DNA from: JBOGEB01 sp050743125
Lineage (GTDB): Bacteria; Actinomycetota; Nitriliruptoria; Euzebyales; Egibacteraceae
NCBI GenBank assembly: GCA_050743125.1
Contig: JBOGEB010000061.1
Span: forward strand, 1-21,129
Length of the DNA: 21,129 nt
Direction of reading: 5' to 3'
A program made the translations under genes and the position numbers. Positions 5,958-13,300 of the stretch are shown piece after piece. Every line of letters begins with the position of its first letter. The stretch's first letter is position 1. The notes under the pieces were generated by a model. It had not been told where the DNA came from and did no database searches. It saw nothing but the letters and a program-made list of their open reading frames with translations.

Positions 5958-6875
5958 ATGGGATCACTGGCTCAGCCGCTGGGGCCCGGACAACGCGCCC
6001 CCGACTTCGTCCTGCCCCGCAGGGACGGCACCCCGACGCGGTTCTACGCGATCGCCGGGGGTCGGCCGGCGGTGCTCGTGTTCCGCGACGCCGAGGTGTC
6101 CCTCTACGACGTGGACCGCCCGGAGCCCGTCGAGGTGCTCGTCGACCTCGAGGGGACGGTCTGGACCGCGTACGGGGTGGCGGACGGGGGGACGGCGTTC
6201 GTGCTCGACCCGAACCTGCGGGTGCTCGGAACGTTCGAGCTGGGGGACGGGGAGCTGGAAAGACCGCAGGTGCACGCGCTGCTCGACGGGGCGCCGCCCG
6301 TGCTCGCGCCGGTGCTGCTCGTCCCGAACGTGCTGAGCGAGCGGGTCTGCGCGTGGCTGATCGACGTGTGGGCCACGCAGGGTTCGGTGGAGACGGGCGT
6401 CGAGGAAACCCGGGAAGGCCACCGCGAGGAAGGGCTCTCCGAGGCACACAAACGGCGGCGCGACCACACGGTCACCGACCCACAGGTGTCGGCGCGGATC
6501 GCCGGGATGGTCGGGCGCGCCCTGATGCCGGAGCTGCGCAAGGCGTTCGCGTACCGCGCCACCCGCTTCGAGGGCTTCAAGATCGGCTGCTACGACGCGG
6601 CGACCGGCGGGTTCTTCCGCGCCCACCGCGACAACCTCAGCCCCGCCACCGCCCACCGCCGGTTCGCGCTCACGCTGAACCTCAACGACGGCTACTCCGG
6701 CGGACAGCTTCGTTTCCCCGAGTACGGGCCGCACCTGTACCGGCCCCCGGCCGGCGGCGCGCTCGTCTTCTCGTGCGCCCTTCTCCACGAGGTCCTCGAC
6801 GTCACCCAAGGCCAGCGCTTCGTCCTGCTGTCGTTCCTCTACGGCGACGACAGCCCCCGCCAACGACCCGCATAG
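5958..6875 (+). CDS. Redoxin-like / 2OG-Fe(II) oxygenase fusion protein
   Basis: This 305-residue two-domain protein starts at the ATG at 5958, right after the PIG-L stop codon. Residues about 8-110 follow a peroxiredoxin (AhpC/TSA) layout (GQRAPDFVLPRRDG, then a strand-rich core) but contain no catalytic Cys, so this half cannot act as a thiol peroxidase. Residues about 115-296 form a prolyl 4-hydroxylase-type 2-oxoglutarate/Fe(II) dioxygenase. Iron ligands are His223-x-Asp225 (HRD) and His277 (LLHEV), and Arg287 (GQRFVLLSFLY) is the likely 2-oxoglutarate carboxylate anchor. It is expected to hydroxylate an unknown protein or small molecule using O2 and 2-oxoglutarate. Only AAGG near the start resembles a Shine-Dalgarno. 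TAAGGT at 5944-5949 could alternatively be a -10 box. Confidence 0.88.
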   Translation: MGSLAQPLGPGQRAPDFVLPRRDGTPTRFYAIAGGRPAVLVFRDAEVSLYDVDRPEPVEVLVDLEGTVWTAYGVADGGTAFVLDPNLRVLGTFELGDGELERPQVHALLDGAPPVLAPVLLVPNVLSERVCAWLIDVWATQGSVETGVEETREGHREEGLSEAHKRRRDHTVTDPQVSARIAGMVGRALMPELRKAFAYRATRFEGFKIGCYDAATGGFFRAHRDNLSPATAHRRFALTLNLNDGYSGGQLRFPEYGPHLYRPPAGGALVFSCALLHEVLDVTQGQRFVLLSFLYGDDSPRQRPA

Positions 6876-6884
6876 GAGCTTGGA

Positions 6885-7856
6885 ATGGAGTACCGCCACC
6901 TCGGCCGGGCCGGACTGCAGGTCAGCCGGCTGTGCCTGGGCACGATGAACTTCGGGCCGGAGACCTCCGAGGACGACAGCCACGCGATCATGGACACCGC
7001 CTCCGACGCCGGCGTCAACTTCTTCGACACCGCGAACGTCTACGGCTGGCGGCCGGGCGAGGGCTGGACCGAGCAGATCATCGGCCGTTGGTTCGCCAAG
7101 GGCGGCGGACGGCGCGAGCGGACCGTCATCGCCACCAAGCTGTACGCCACGATGGGCGACTCGCCGAACGACACGTTCCTGTCCGCCCTGAACATCCGCC
7201 GCGCCTGCGACGCCTCCCTGCGGCGCCTGCAGACCGACTACATCGACCTGTACCAGATGCACCACGTGGACCGCGACACCCCGTGGGAGGAGATCTGGCA
7301 GGCGATGGAGATCCTGACCGCCCAAGGCAAAATCGTCTACGTCGGCTCGTCGAACTTCGCGGGCTGGCACCTCGCCCAGGCCCAGGAGGCAGCCAAAGCC
7401 CGCCACCTCCTCGGCCTGGTCAGCGAGCAGTCCCTGTACAACCTCATGGAGCGCACGGTCGAGCTGGAGGTCATCCCCGCCTGCCAGTCCTACGGCCTCG
7501 GGCTGATCCCCTGGAGCCCGCTGCAGCAGGGTCTGCTCGCCGGCATCCTGCGCAAGCAGCGCCAGGGCCGCTCCGCGGCCGAGCAGGCCCAACAGCGCCT
7601 CGAACGCCAGCGCGACCAGATCGAGCGCTACGAGAAGCTCTGCGACGACCTCGGCCGCCACCCCGCCGACGTCGGGCTGGCCTGGCTGCTCGCCCAACCC
7701 GCCGTCACCGCCCCCGTCGTCGGGCCGCGCACCATGGACCAGCTCACCTCGTCACTGCGCTGCCTCGACGTCACCCTCGACGCCGACGCCCTCACCCGCC
7801 TCGACGACATCTTCCCCGGCCCCGGCGGCCCCGCCCCCGAAGCCTACGCCTGGTGA
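6885..7856 (+). CDS. Aldo/keto reductase
   Basis: This 323-residue TIM-barrel NADPH-dependent oxidoreductase is of the YghZ/YajO-like (AKR11/AKR14-type) group. The catalytic tetrad is visible: Asp48 and Tyr53 (FFDTANVYG), Lys85 (ATKLY) and His126 (YQMHHVD). The nucleotide-binding end has the expected segments VGSSNFAGW and VVGPRTMDQL. The reaction is expected to be reduction of an aldehyde or ketone, possibly a sugar or quinone. The start is set by a clear AGGAG (6876-6880) 4 nt before the ATG, only 9 nt after the oxygenase stop codon, so the two genes probably share a transcript. It converges on the cupin gene. Confidence 0.93.
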   Translation: MEYRHLGRAGLQVSRLCLGTMNFGPETSEDDSHAIMDTASDAGVNFFDTANVYGWRPGEGWTEQIIGRWFAKGGGRRERTVIATKLYATMGDSPNDTFLSALNIRRACDASLRRLQTDYIDLYQMHHVDRDTPWEEIWQAMEILTAQGKIVYVGSSNFAGWHLAQAQEAAKARHLLGLVSEQSLYNLMERTVELEVIPACQSYGLGLIPWSPLQQGLLAGILRKQRQGRSAAEQAQQRLERQRDQIERYEKLCDDLGRHPADVGLAWLLAQPAVTAPVVGPRTMDQLTSSLRCLDVTLDADALTRLDDIFPGPGGPAPEAYAW

Positions 7857-7861
7857 TCTGC

Positions 7862-7879
7862 CCAGAGCACCCACTCTGG
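7862..7879. terminator. Hairpin between convergent genes
   Basis: CCAGAG (7862-7867) and CTCTGG (7874-7879) form a perfect 6-bp stem with a 6-nt loop in the 43-bp gap between the convergent aldo/keto reductase and cupin genes. There is no T-tract, so it may be a weak bidirectional terminator. Confidence 0.35.
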
Positions 7880-7899
7880 CCCATGTTCGACACACGCGC

Positions 7900-8295
7900 T
7901 CAGGGGTGGCGCTCGCCAGCATCGGCATCCGCCTTGGTGTGGTGAACGGTGCCGGCCGGATGCTCCGGCGGGGAGTACAGCGAGTAGAGCTTCAGCTCGT
8001 CGGTTCCCGTGTTTATCACGTTGTGCCACACGCCACCGGGCACGATGACGGCCCAGTCGTCCTCGACCTCGTGCTCCTCGTCGATCTGGTCCTTGGACCG
8101 GCCGAAGGTGACCCGGGCCGTGCCCTGCTCGATACGGATGAACTGGTCAAGGTGATCGTGCGCCTCAAGGCCGATCTCCTCACCTGGGGCCAACCGCATG
8201 ACGGTGAGCTGGGTGTGGCGGCCCGTGAACAGCACGTTCCGAAAGTCGGTGTTTGCCAGCGTCGCTTGCTCCACATCTCCGATCCAACCCAGCAT
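7900..8295 (-). CDS. Single-domain cupin protein
   Basis: This 131-residue cupin has motif 1 with His46-x-His48 (EAHDHLDQFIRI, where Gln51 replaces the usual Glu) and motif 2 with PGGVWHNVIN (Pro86, His91, Asn95). The three histidines can bind a divalent metal. The C terminus has the LYSLYSPPEHPAGTVHHTKADAD ending pattern (residues about 103-125) seen in many small cupins annotated as mannose-6-phosphate isomerase-like. Enzymatic and binding roles are both possible and I cannot choose between them. The ATG at 8295 has an excellent AGGAGGA Shine-Dalgarno 3 nt upstream. Longer upstream frames on this strand are non-coding in composition. The 8296-8513 region upstream holds its promoter, but no convincing boxes were found. 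Confidence 0.88.
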   Translation of the reverse strand: MLGWIGDVEQATLANTDFRNVLFTGRHTQLTVMRLAPGEEIGLEAHDHLDQFIRIEQGTARVTFGRSKDQIDEEHEVEDDWAVIVPGGVWHNVINTGTDELKLYSLYSPPEHPAGTVHHTKADADAGERHP

Positions 8296-8513
8296 GCGTC
8301 CTCCTCGTGCGGTTGTCCGACGGCGAGCGTCCTGTCCGAGCGGTTTCCCTGAGGATGCTCTGCTCGTGTCATGGAACCCCTGGGGTGAGCATCGTACGGC
8401 CAGGCTGAGCAAAGCGGGGGAACCACCGGAGATTTGCCGCCCCTCAACCCGGGGATTTCGTGACCGGCGCCCACACCCCCAGCTCGGCACGGCCCGACCA
8501 GGACGCGCAAAGA

Positions 8514-8545
8514 GCGACGGCCCCCTCACGTGAGGGGGCCGTCGC
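8514..8545 (-). terminator. Perfect 32-bp palindrome, terminator of haloperoxidase gene
   Basis: GCGACGGCCCCCTCA and its exact complement meet at a central CG, giving 16 bp of uninterrupted dyad symmetry (15-bp arms around the CG). It lies 13 bp after the haloperoxidase stop codon. On the minus strand it is followed by TCTTTGCG, a short U-run, fitting an intrinsic terminator. Confidence 0.75.
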
Positions 8546-8558
8546 GGTCTCGAGGTGC

Positions 8559-9818
8559 TTACAGCGGCTTCAGGCAGTTCGCGAAGACGTGCTCGCCGAG
8601 CGCGTTGCCGGACAGGAAGCCGTGGTCGGCGTCCCACTGGAAGTGCACACCCAGGTAGATGCGGCTGCGACCGTTTTCCAGCGCGACCGCCGTGAAGCTG
8701 TGGAATGTGCGGGTCACAGTCGTCGCGTTCGGGTCCTCGGTGGTCGCGGTGAACGTGACGTTGTCGGTGCCGAAGTACCGGCGCATGATCGCGGCGTGGG
8801 CCGCACCGAACGTCGCGTGCCCCGAGACGTACGCGGGGAAGCCCGGTGAGAAGCGGAAGTCGGCGCCGTTCTTCTTTCTCACGGACAGTGGCGCCCAAGC
8901 GGGATCCGGCGATGTGCTCGGGTTCTCGGTCGTGTCGGCGAGCTTGATCGCGGTTTCCGGCCGCCACAGGTCGAGGTCGGTGGAGTACTTCGCGTCCCAG
9001 GCGACGATCGCCGCGTCGCCCATGGCGAGCGCCACGAGCGCGAACAACCGCGCGTTCTCGACCACGTCGAGGCCCCGCAGGTCCGAGACGATCTGGGTGA
9101 TCGCGAACAGGTGGCCCGGCGGCTTGTACGTGCCGTTGACGTCGTTCGCCCAGAAGAACGCGATCTGTCTCTGCTCGGGCGTCCGCTTCGTCGAGTTGAA
9201 CCTGCCCAGGTCCTTCACGTCGTTGAACTGTGCGGCGTACTCGGGGCTGCGCAGCATCTGCGTCTTGGACAAGAAGCCGCCCGGCCGGGGCGGCCGGAAC
9301 TGCGACCCCGAGGTGATGCAGAACGGCTTGACCTTCGGCCAGTTGGGGCTCACCGCGTCGCCGTCGGGGCTCGGCTCTGTGGGCCGCCAGTCGCCACGCT
9401 GGGCGCCGAGGGGGTACGGCGTGTTGTCGTCGGCGCCGTCCCCACTGCGGTCTGCGATCATCGCCTGCGCTGCTGCCTCACCGACCGCCTTCCCGGCGGC
9501 GATCTCCGTCGCAGTCGTGCCCGGGGGCAGCATCCCCAACGCTTTGTCGAGCTCCATGTCGAGGTCGGCCGTCGTGTTGGGGAAGGCCGCGGCGAGCGTG
9601 TCGCGCGCGGCGTAGGCGACCGCAACGTCGATCGAGGCCGTCGGGTTCGCGGGCACCTTGACGAGGTACTCCTCGTGGGTGGGGACGATCGAGTTGACCG
9701 CGTCGTAGATCGCGCCGTGCATCATCGCGCCGCCTCGGGCGATCGGGCAGGGCGACCCCCCGCCCTTGCGGATGACGTCGAGCAGGACGTCGTTCCAGTG
9801 GGTTACTGCGTCAACCAT
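8559..9818 (-). CDS. Vanadium-dependent haloperoxidase-type PAP2 superfamily protein
   Basis: This protein of about 419 residues belongs to the vanadate haloperoxidase/acid phosphatase superfamily. These enzymes use H2O2 to oxidise halides, or hydrolyse phosphate esters. The C-terminal half carries the anion-binding residues. Lys277 and Arg286 (KYSTDLDLWRPETAI) and Ser332-Gly333-His334 (YVSGHATFG) are followed by Arg386 and His392 (SRIYLGVHFQWDAD). The Lys-to-Arg spacing is two residues longer than in the KYHYxxWRP version. The N-terminal helical half (THWNDVLLDVIR, GAIYDAVN) is typical. No signal peptide is visible, so it is probably cytoplasmic. The second ATG (9818) is preferred because AAGGA is 9 nt away; the first ATG (9824) lies only 3 nt from it but is possible. 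The gene is followed by a strong hairpin and preceded by a distinctive bipartite motif. Confidence 0.9.
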   Translation of the reverse strand: MVDAVTHWNDVLLDVIRKGGGSPCPIARGGAMMHGAIYDAVNSIVPTHEEYLVKVPANPTASIDVAVAYAARDTLAAAFPNTTADLDMELDKALGMLPPGTTATEIAAGKAVGEAAAQAMIADRSGDGADDNTPYPLGAQRGDWRPTEPSPDGDAVSPNWPKVKPFCITSGSQFRPPRPGGFLSKTQMLRSPEYAAQFNDVKDLGRFNSTKRTPEQRQIAFFWANDVNGTYKPPGHLFAITQIVSDLRGLDVVENARLFALVALAMGDAAIVAWDAKYSTDLDLWRPETAIKLADTTENPSTSPDPAWAPLSVRKKNGADFRFSPGFPAYVSGHATFGAAHAAIMRRYFGTDNVTFTATTEDPNATTVTRTFHSFTAVALENGRSRIYLGVHFQWDADHGFLSGNALGEHVFANCLKPL

Positions 9819-9880
9819 GAGCATGGTTCCTTTCCAGACGTGCCCGCGCGTCTCGGGGCATCAGAGGCTTACTATGAAGA

Positions 9881-9908
9881 AAGAGCCGCGGAACTCCTGT
9901 CTGATACA
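9881..9908 (-). promoter_or_regulatory. Bipartite motif TGTATCAGAC-N11-GGCTCTT, copy A
   Basis: Read on the minus strand, TGTATCAGAC (9908-9899), 11 nt, then GGCTCTT (9887-9881) ends 56-62 nt before the haloperoxidase start. The same 17 bases with the same 11-nt gap occur 53 nt before the Ycf48-like gene (16509-16482), while the 11-nt spacers share no aligned base. This is probably a promoter or a two-part operator for a dedicated sigma factor or regulator. Confidence 0.6.
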
Positions 9909-9921
9909 GCTCTGATACAGC
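9900..9921. repeat. Tandem 11-bp direct repeat
   Basis: TCTGATACAGC occurs twice without a gap (9900-9910, 9911-9921). Eleven bases is about one helical turn, so two protein subunits would sit on the same DNA face. The first copy overlaps the distal box of bipartite motif copy A. Confidence 0.6.
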
Positions 9922-9980
9922 ATTCGCCCCCGCGAGGATCCTCCGCCACCATCGGGAGCGCCCGCTCCGCCGGGTTACGC

Positions 9981-10010
9981 TTGCGCCAGATCGTCCTGAA
10001 CAGCTGATAT
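9981..10010 (+). promoter_or_regulatory. Putative promoter of trypsin-NTPase-WD40 operon
   Basis: TTGCGC (9981-9986) and TGATAT (10005-10010) are separated by 18 bp in the divergent gap after the haloperoxidase start. Transcription would begin near 10017, about 30 nt before the first gene's GTG. Confidence 0.4.
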
Positions 10011-10048
10011 GTCGAGCGTGAGCTGTGGGTTACCGGGAGGATGGGCGT

Positions 10049-10378
10049 GTGAGCGAGCTGGTGCGGTTCGAGCTGGAGGAGGGCGGCACGGTTGTCGTCG
10101 AGGTCGACGACGAGGCGTTCGGCGTGCAGCGGGCAGCGCGCGACGAGGACGAGATCGTCAGGGCAGGCAAGAAGCTGGAGGCGGCGTTGGCGGTGATCCG
10201 CCCGGCCGCTCGGGCTGTCGTCGACGGCCTGGGTGGGCTGGCGCCGGACGAGAAGCAGGTGTGCTTCGGCGTGAAGCTGAACGGCCAGGTTGGGGCGCTG
10301 ATCGCCAAGACCGGCGCCGAGGGCCACTTTCAGGTGACGTTGACCTGGAGGGCTCCCCCACGTGGCGAAGAGTCGTAG
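10049..10378 (+). CDS. CU044_2847 family (trypsin-co-occurring domain) protein
   Basis: This 109-residue soluble protein belongs to the CU044_2847 (Trypco1-type) family. The recognisable pattern is VRFELEEGGTVVVEVDD near the N terminus, a helical middle with AARAVVDGL, then CFGVKLNGQVGALIAKTGAEGHF and VTLTW at the end (residues about 78-103). The family is named for its constant association with trypsin-like proteases in NTPase-centred bacterial conflict systems. Its role is unproven; it may gate or inhibit the protease, or link it to a signal. The GTG at 10049 is preferred because GGGAGG (10035-10040) lies 8 nt upstream. The next gene, encoding exactly such a protease, starts 2 nt after this stop codon, so the two are co-translated. 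Confidence 0.85.
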   Translation: MSELVRFELEEGGTVVVEVDDEAFGVQRAARDEDEIVRAGKKLEAALAVIRPAARAVVDGLGGLAPDEKQVCFGVKLNGQVGALIAKTGAEGHFQVTLTWRAPPRGEES

Positions 10379-10380
10379 CG

Positions 10381-13300
10381 GTGGTGGGCTGGCCTGCACA
10401 GCGACCGCCGTGGCAGGTGCGGATCCGCCGAGCCCCCCAGGCGCCGCCGGTGGGCGCCGGGCTGTTGTGCACGGACGCTCATGTGGTGACCTGCGCCCAC
10501 GTGCTCACCTCGAGCGGGAAGGCGCTTGCCAGCCCGGTGTTCGTGGAGTTCCAGTTCGTCGGCCGCCACGAGCTGATCCCCGCCTCCGTGATCGACGACG
10601 GCTGGCATCCGGCATCACCTGACGGCGCTGGCGACGTCGCGGTGTTGACGCTTGCGGGGCCGCTGCCAGGCGGGGCTGTGCCAGCGCCGCTGCGCGAGGC
10701 CGAGGGGGTGTGGGACCACCCGTTTCGGACCTACGGGTACCCAAGGGGCCATGAGCGCAACGGGGTCTGGTCACGCGGGGTGATCGTCGGGCCTGCCGAG
10801 GTCGAGTGGCTCCAACTCGAGGCAGACAGCAGCCAGGGTCACCCGCTGGGGCAGGGTTTCAGTGGCGCGCCGATCTGGGACGACCAGCTCGGCGCGGTCG
10901 TCGGCGTGGTGGTCACCAAAGACCGTGACGTCCACGCGCGGACCGGGTACGGGATCCCCGTCGAGGTGATCTCACGGTACTGGTCGGGGTTAGCGCCGTG
11001 GGTGGGCTGGCGGTTGAGCCACGACTCGGCCATGGCCAGCCATTGGGGTCCCCGGGCGCGGGGTGTGGAGCGGGACAGCCGTCCGGGCTGGTATTTCACC
11101 GGACGCCGCCAGGCGTTGCGCGAGCTTGTCGATTGGCTGGAGCGACAGCCGGCCGACGGGTCGGTCCGCGTGGTGACCGGCGGTCCAGGGTCGGGCAAAT
11201 CGGCGGTGCTGGCCCGTCTGGTGGCGTTGGCCGACCCGCTCTACCGGGCTCGCATCCGCCGCGAGCATCCCGCCGCGCTGGCCGAGGCTTCCAGCGTTCC
11301 CAGCCTGGGGCGGGTCTCGGTCGCGGTGCACGCGGCCGGGCTGGACCTGGCCCAGGTCACCGGCAGGATCGCTGACGCGGTCTCGAGCGCTGCGGACGAC
11401 CCGGACACGCTGATCGCCAAGGTGCGCGAGCGGGGCCGAGGGTTGGTCGTAGTCGTCGACGCGTTAGACGAGGCCGTGACCTGGGCCGAGGCCCAGGCCG
11501 TCGCGACGAAGCTGCTGGTGCCGCTGGCACACGACGCCGCTGACGTCGGGGTCAAGGTGCTGGTCGGCACCCGCCCCGGTCCCGACGGCTCCTTCGTGCG
11601 GGAGCTGGGGGCTCGGGCCACGGTCATCGACTTGGACCGTGACCGCTACTTCGACCTCGACGACCTGACGGAGTATGCGGCGCGGTCGCTGCGCCTGGAG
11701 TTCGACCCGATCACGCGCAGTCCGTACCGCGACGACCCCACAGCGACCGTCCAGGTGGCCCGGGCGATCGCCGAGGCTGCCTTCCCGAGCTTTCTGGTGG
11801 CCGGGCTGACCGCGCGCGCCCACGCCGAGGACCACGACGCCATTGACGTGTCGGTGTCCGGCTGGCGACAGCAGCAGGCGTTTCCCGCCGACGTCGATGT
11901 GGCTATGGCCGACTACCTGACCCGTCTCGACGACCCTCGACGAGCGTTTGACCTGCTGGTTCCGGTGGCGTACGCCCAGCACCCGGGCCTGCCCCGCGAC
12001 ACGCTGTGGGCCCCGCTGGCGCAGGCCTACAGCGGCAGGCCCTACGCTGCAGCGGACATCGACTGGCTGCTCGACACGGCCGCGTCGTACCTGCTGGAGG
12101 AGACCGACAACGGTGGAGCCAGCGTGGCGCGGCTGTTCCATCAAGCGCTCGCCGAGCACATCCGCAGCCGCACCCAGCCGTCCATGGTGGAGCACACCAT
12201 CACCACCACGCTCATCGAGCGCGCCGAAGCGGCGGGTGGGTGGCTGCACGCCGAACACTACGCCCGCGCCCACACGGCGAGCCACGCCGCCCGAGCCGGC
12301 GGCGGGCTCCTCGACCGCCTCGTCGCCGACCCGGCGTTCCTGCTCGCCGCTGATCGGCGCGGCCTGCTGCGGGCGTTTGCCAACGTCAATGACCCACAGG
12401 CGCAGCAAGCAGCCCGCTGCTACAGCGCCGCCGCTCACCGACTGTCCGGTGATGCGACCGCAGACGCCGCCTACCTCGAACGGGAGAGCAGAAGAGGCGG
12501 AAACGACGCGCTCGCCGACCGTATCCGGGGACTTGGCCTGCCACAGCCGTTCATCACCGCGTTCGCCCGCCGTCGTCCTACCGACAAATCCCTGGCCCTG
12601 GAGGGCCACACCGGCTTGGTGTTGGCGCTGGCGTGGGGAACGCTGGACGGCGCGCCCGTGCTGGCCTCCGCCGGCGCCGACGGAACCGTACGGCTGTGGG
12701 ACCCCGCCGACGGCGCACAGCTGCGCGTCTTGAAGGGCCACAGCGAGCCAGTGTTGGGAGTGACGTGGGGCAGTTTGCATGGGGTCCCGGTGCTGGCCTC
12801 GGCCGGCACTGACGGGACCGTACGGCTGTGGGACCCTGCCAACGGTACGCAGGTGCGCGTCCTGGAGGGCCACAGCGGCTCGGTGTGGGCGGTGGCGTGG
12901 GGAACGCTGGACGGCGCGCCCGTGCTGGCCTCCGCCGGCGCCGACGGGACCGTACGGCTGTGGGACCCCGCCGACGGCGCGCAGGTGCGGGTCCTGGAGG
13001 GCCACGGTGGCGTGGTGTTGGCGGTGGCGTGGGGAACGCTGGACGGCGCGCCCGTGCTGGCCTCCGCCGGCGCCGACGGAACCGTGCGGCTGTGGGACCC
13101 CGCCGACGGCGCACAGCTGCGCGTCTTGAAGGGCCACAGCGGCTGGGTGCGGGCGGTGGCGTGGGGAACGCTGGACGGCGAGCCCGTGCTGGCCTCCGCC
13201 GGCCTCGACGGGGTCGACGCGACCGTGCGCTTGTGGAACCCCGCCGACGGTGCGCAGCTCCGCGTCCTGGAAGGTCACAGCGGCGGAGTGTTGGCGTTGG

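Noticed and set aside
10009..10380. N-terminal extension of the trypsin-NTPase-WD40 protein from 10009
   Set aside because: It overlaps the well-supported CU044_2847 gene in another frame and is Gly/Arg-rich with no domain. The protease domain starts cleanly after the GTG at 10381.
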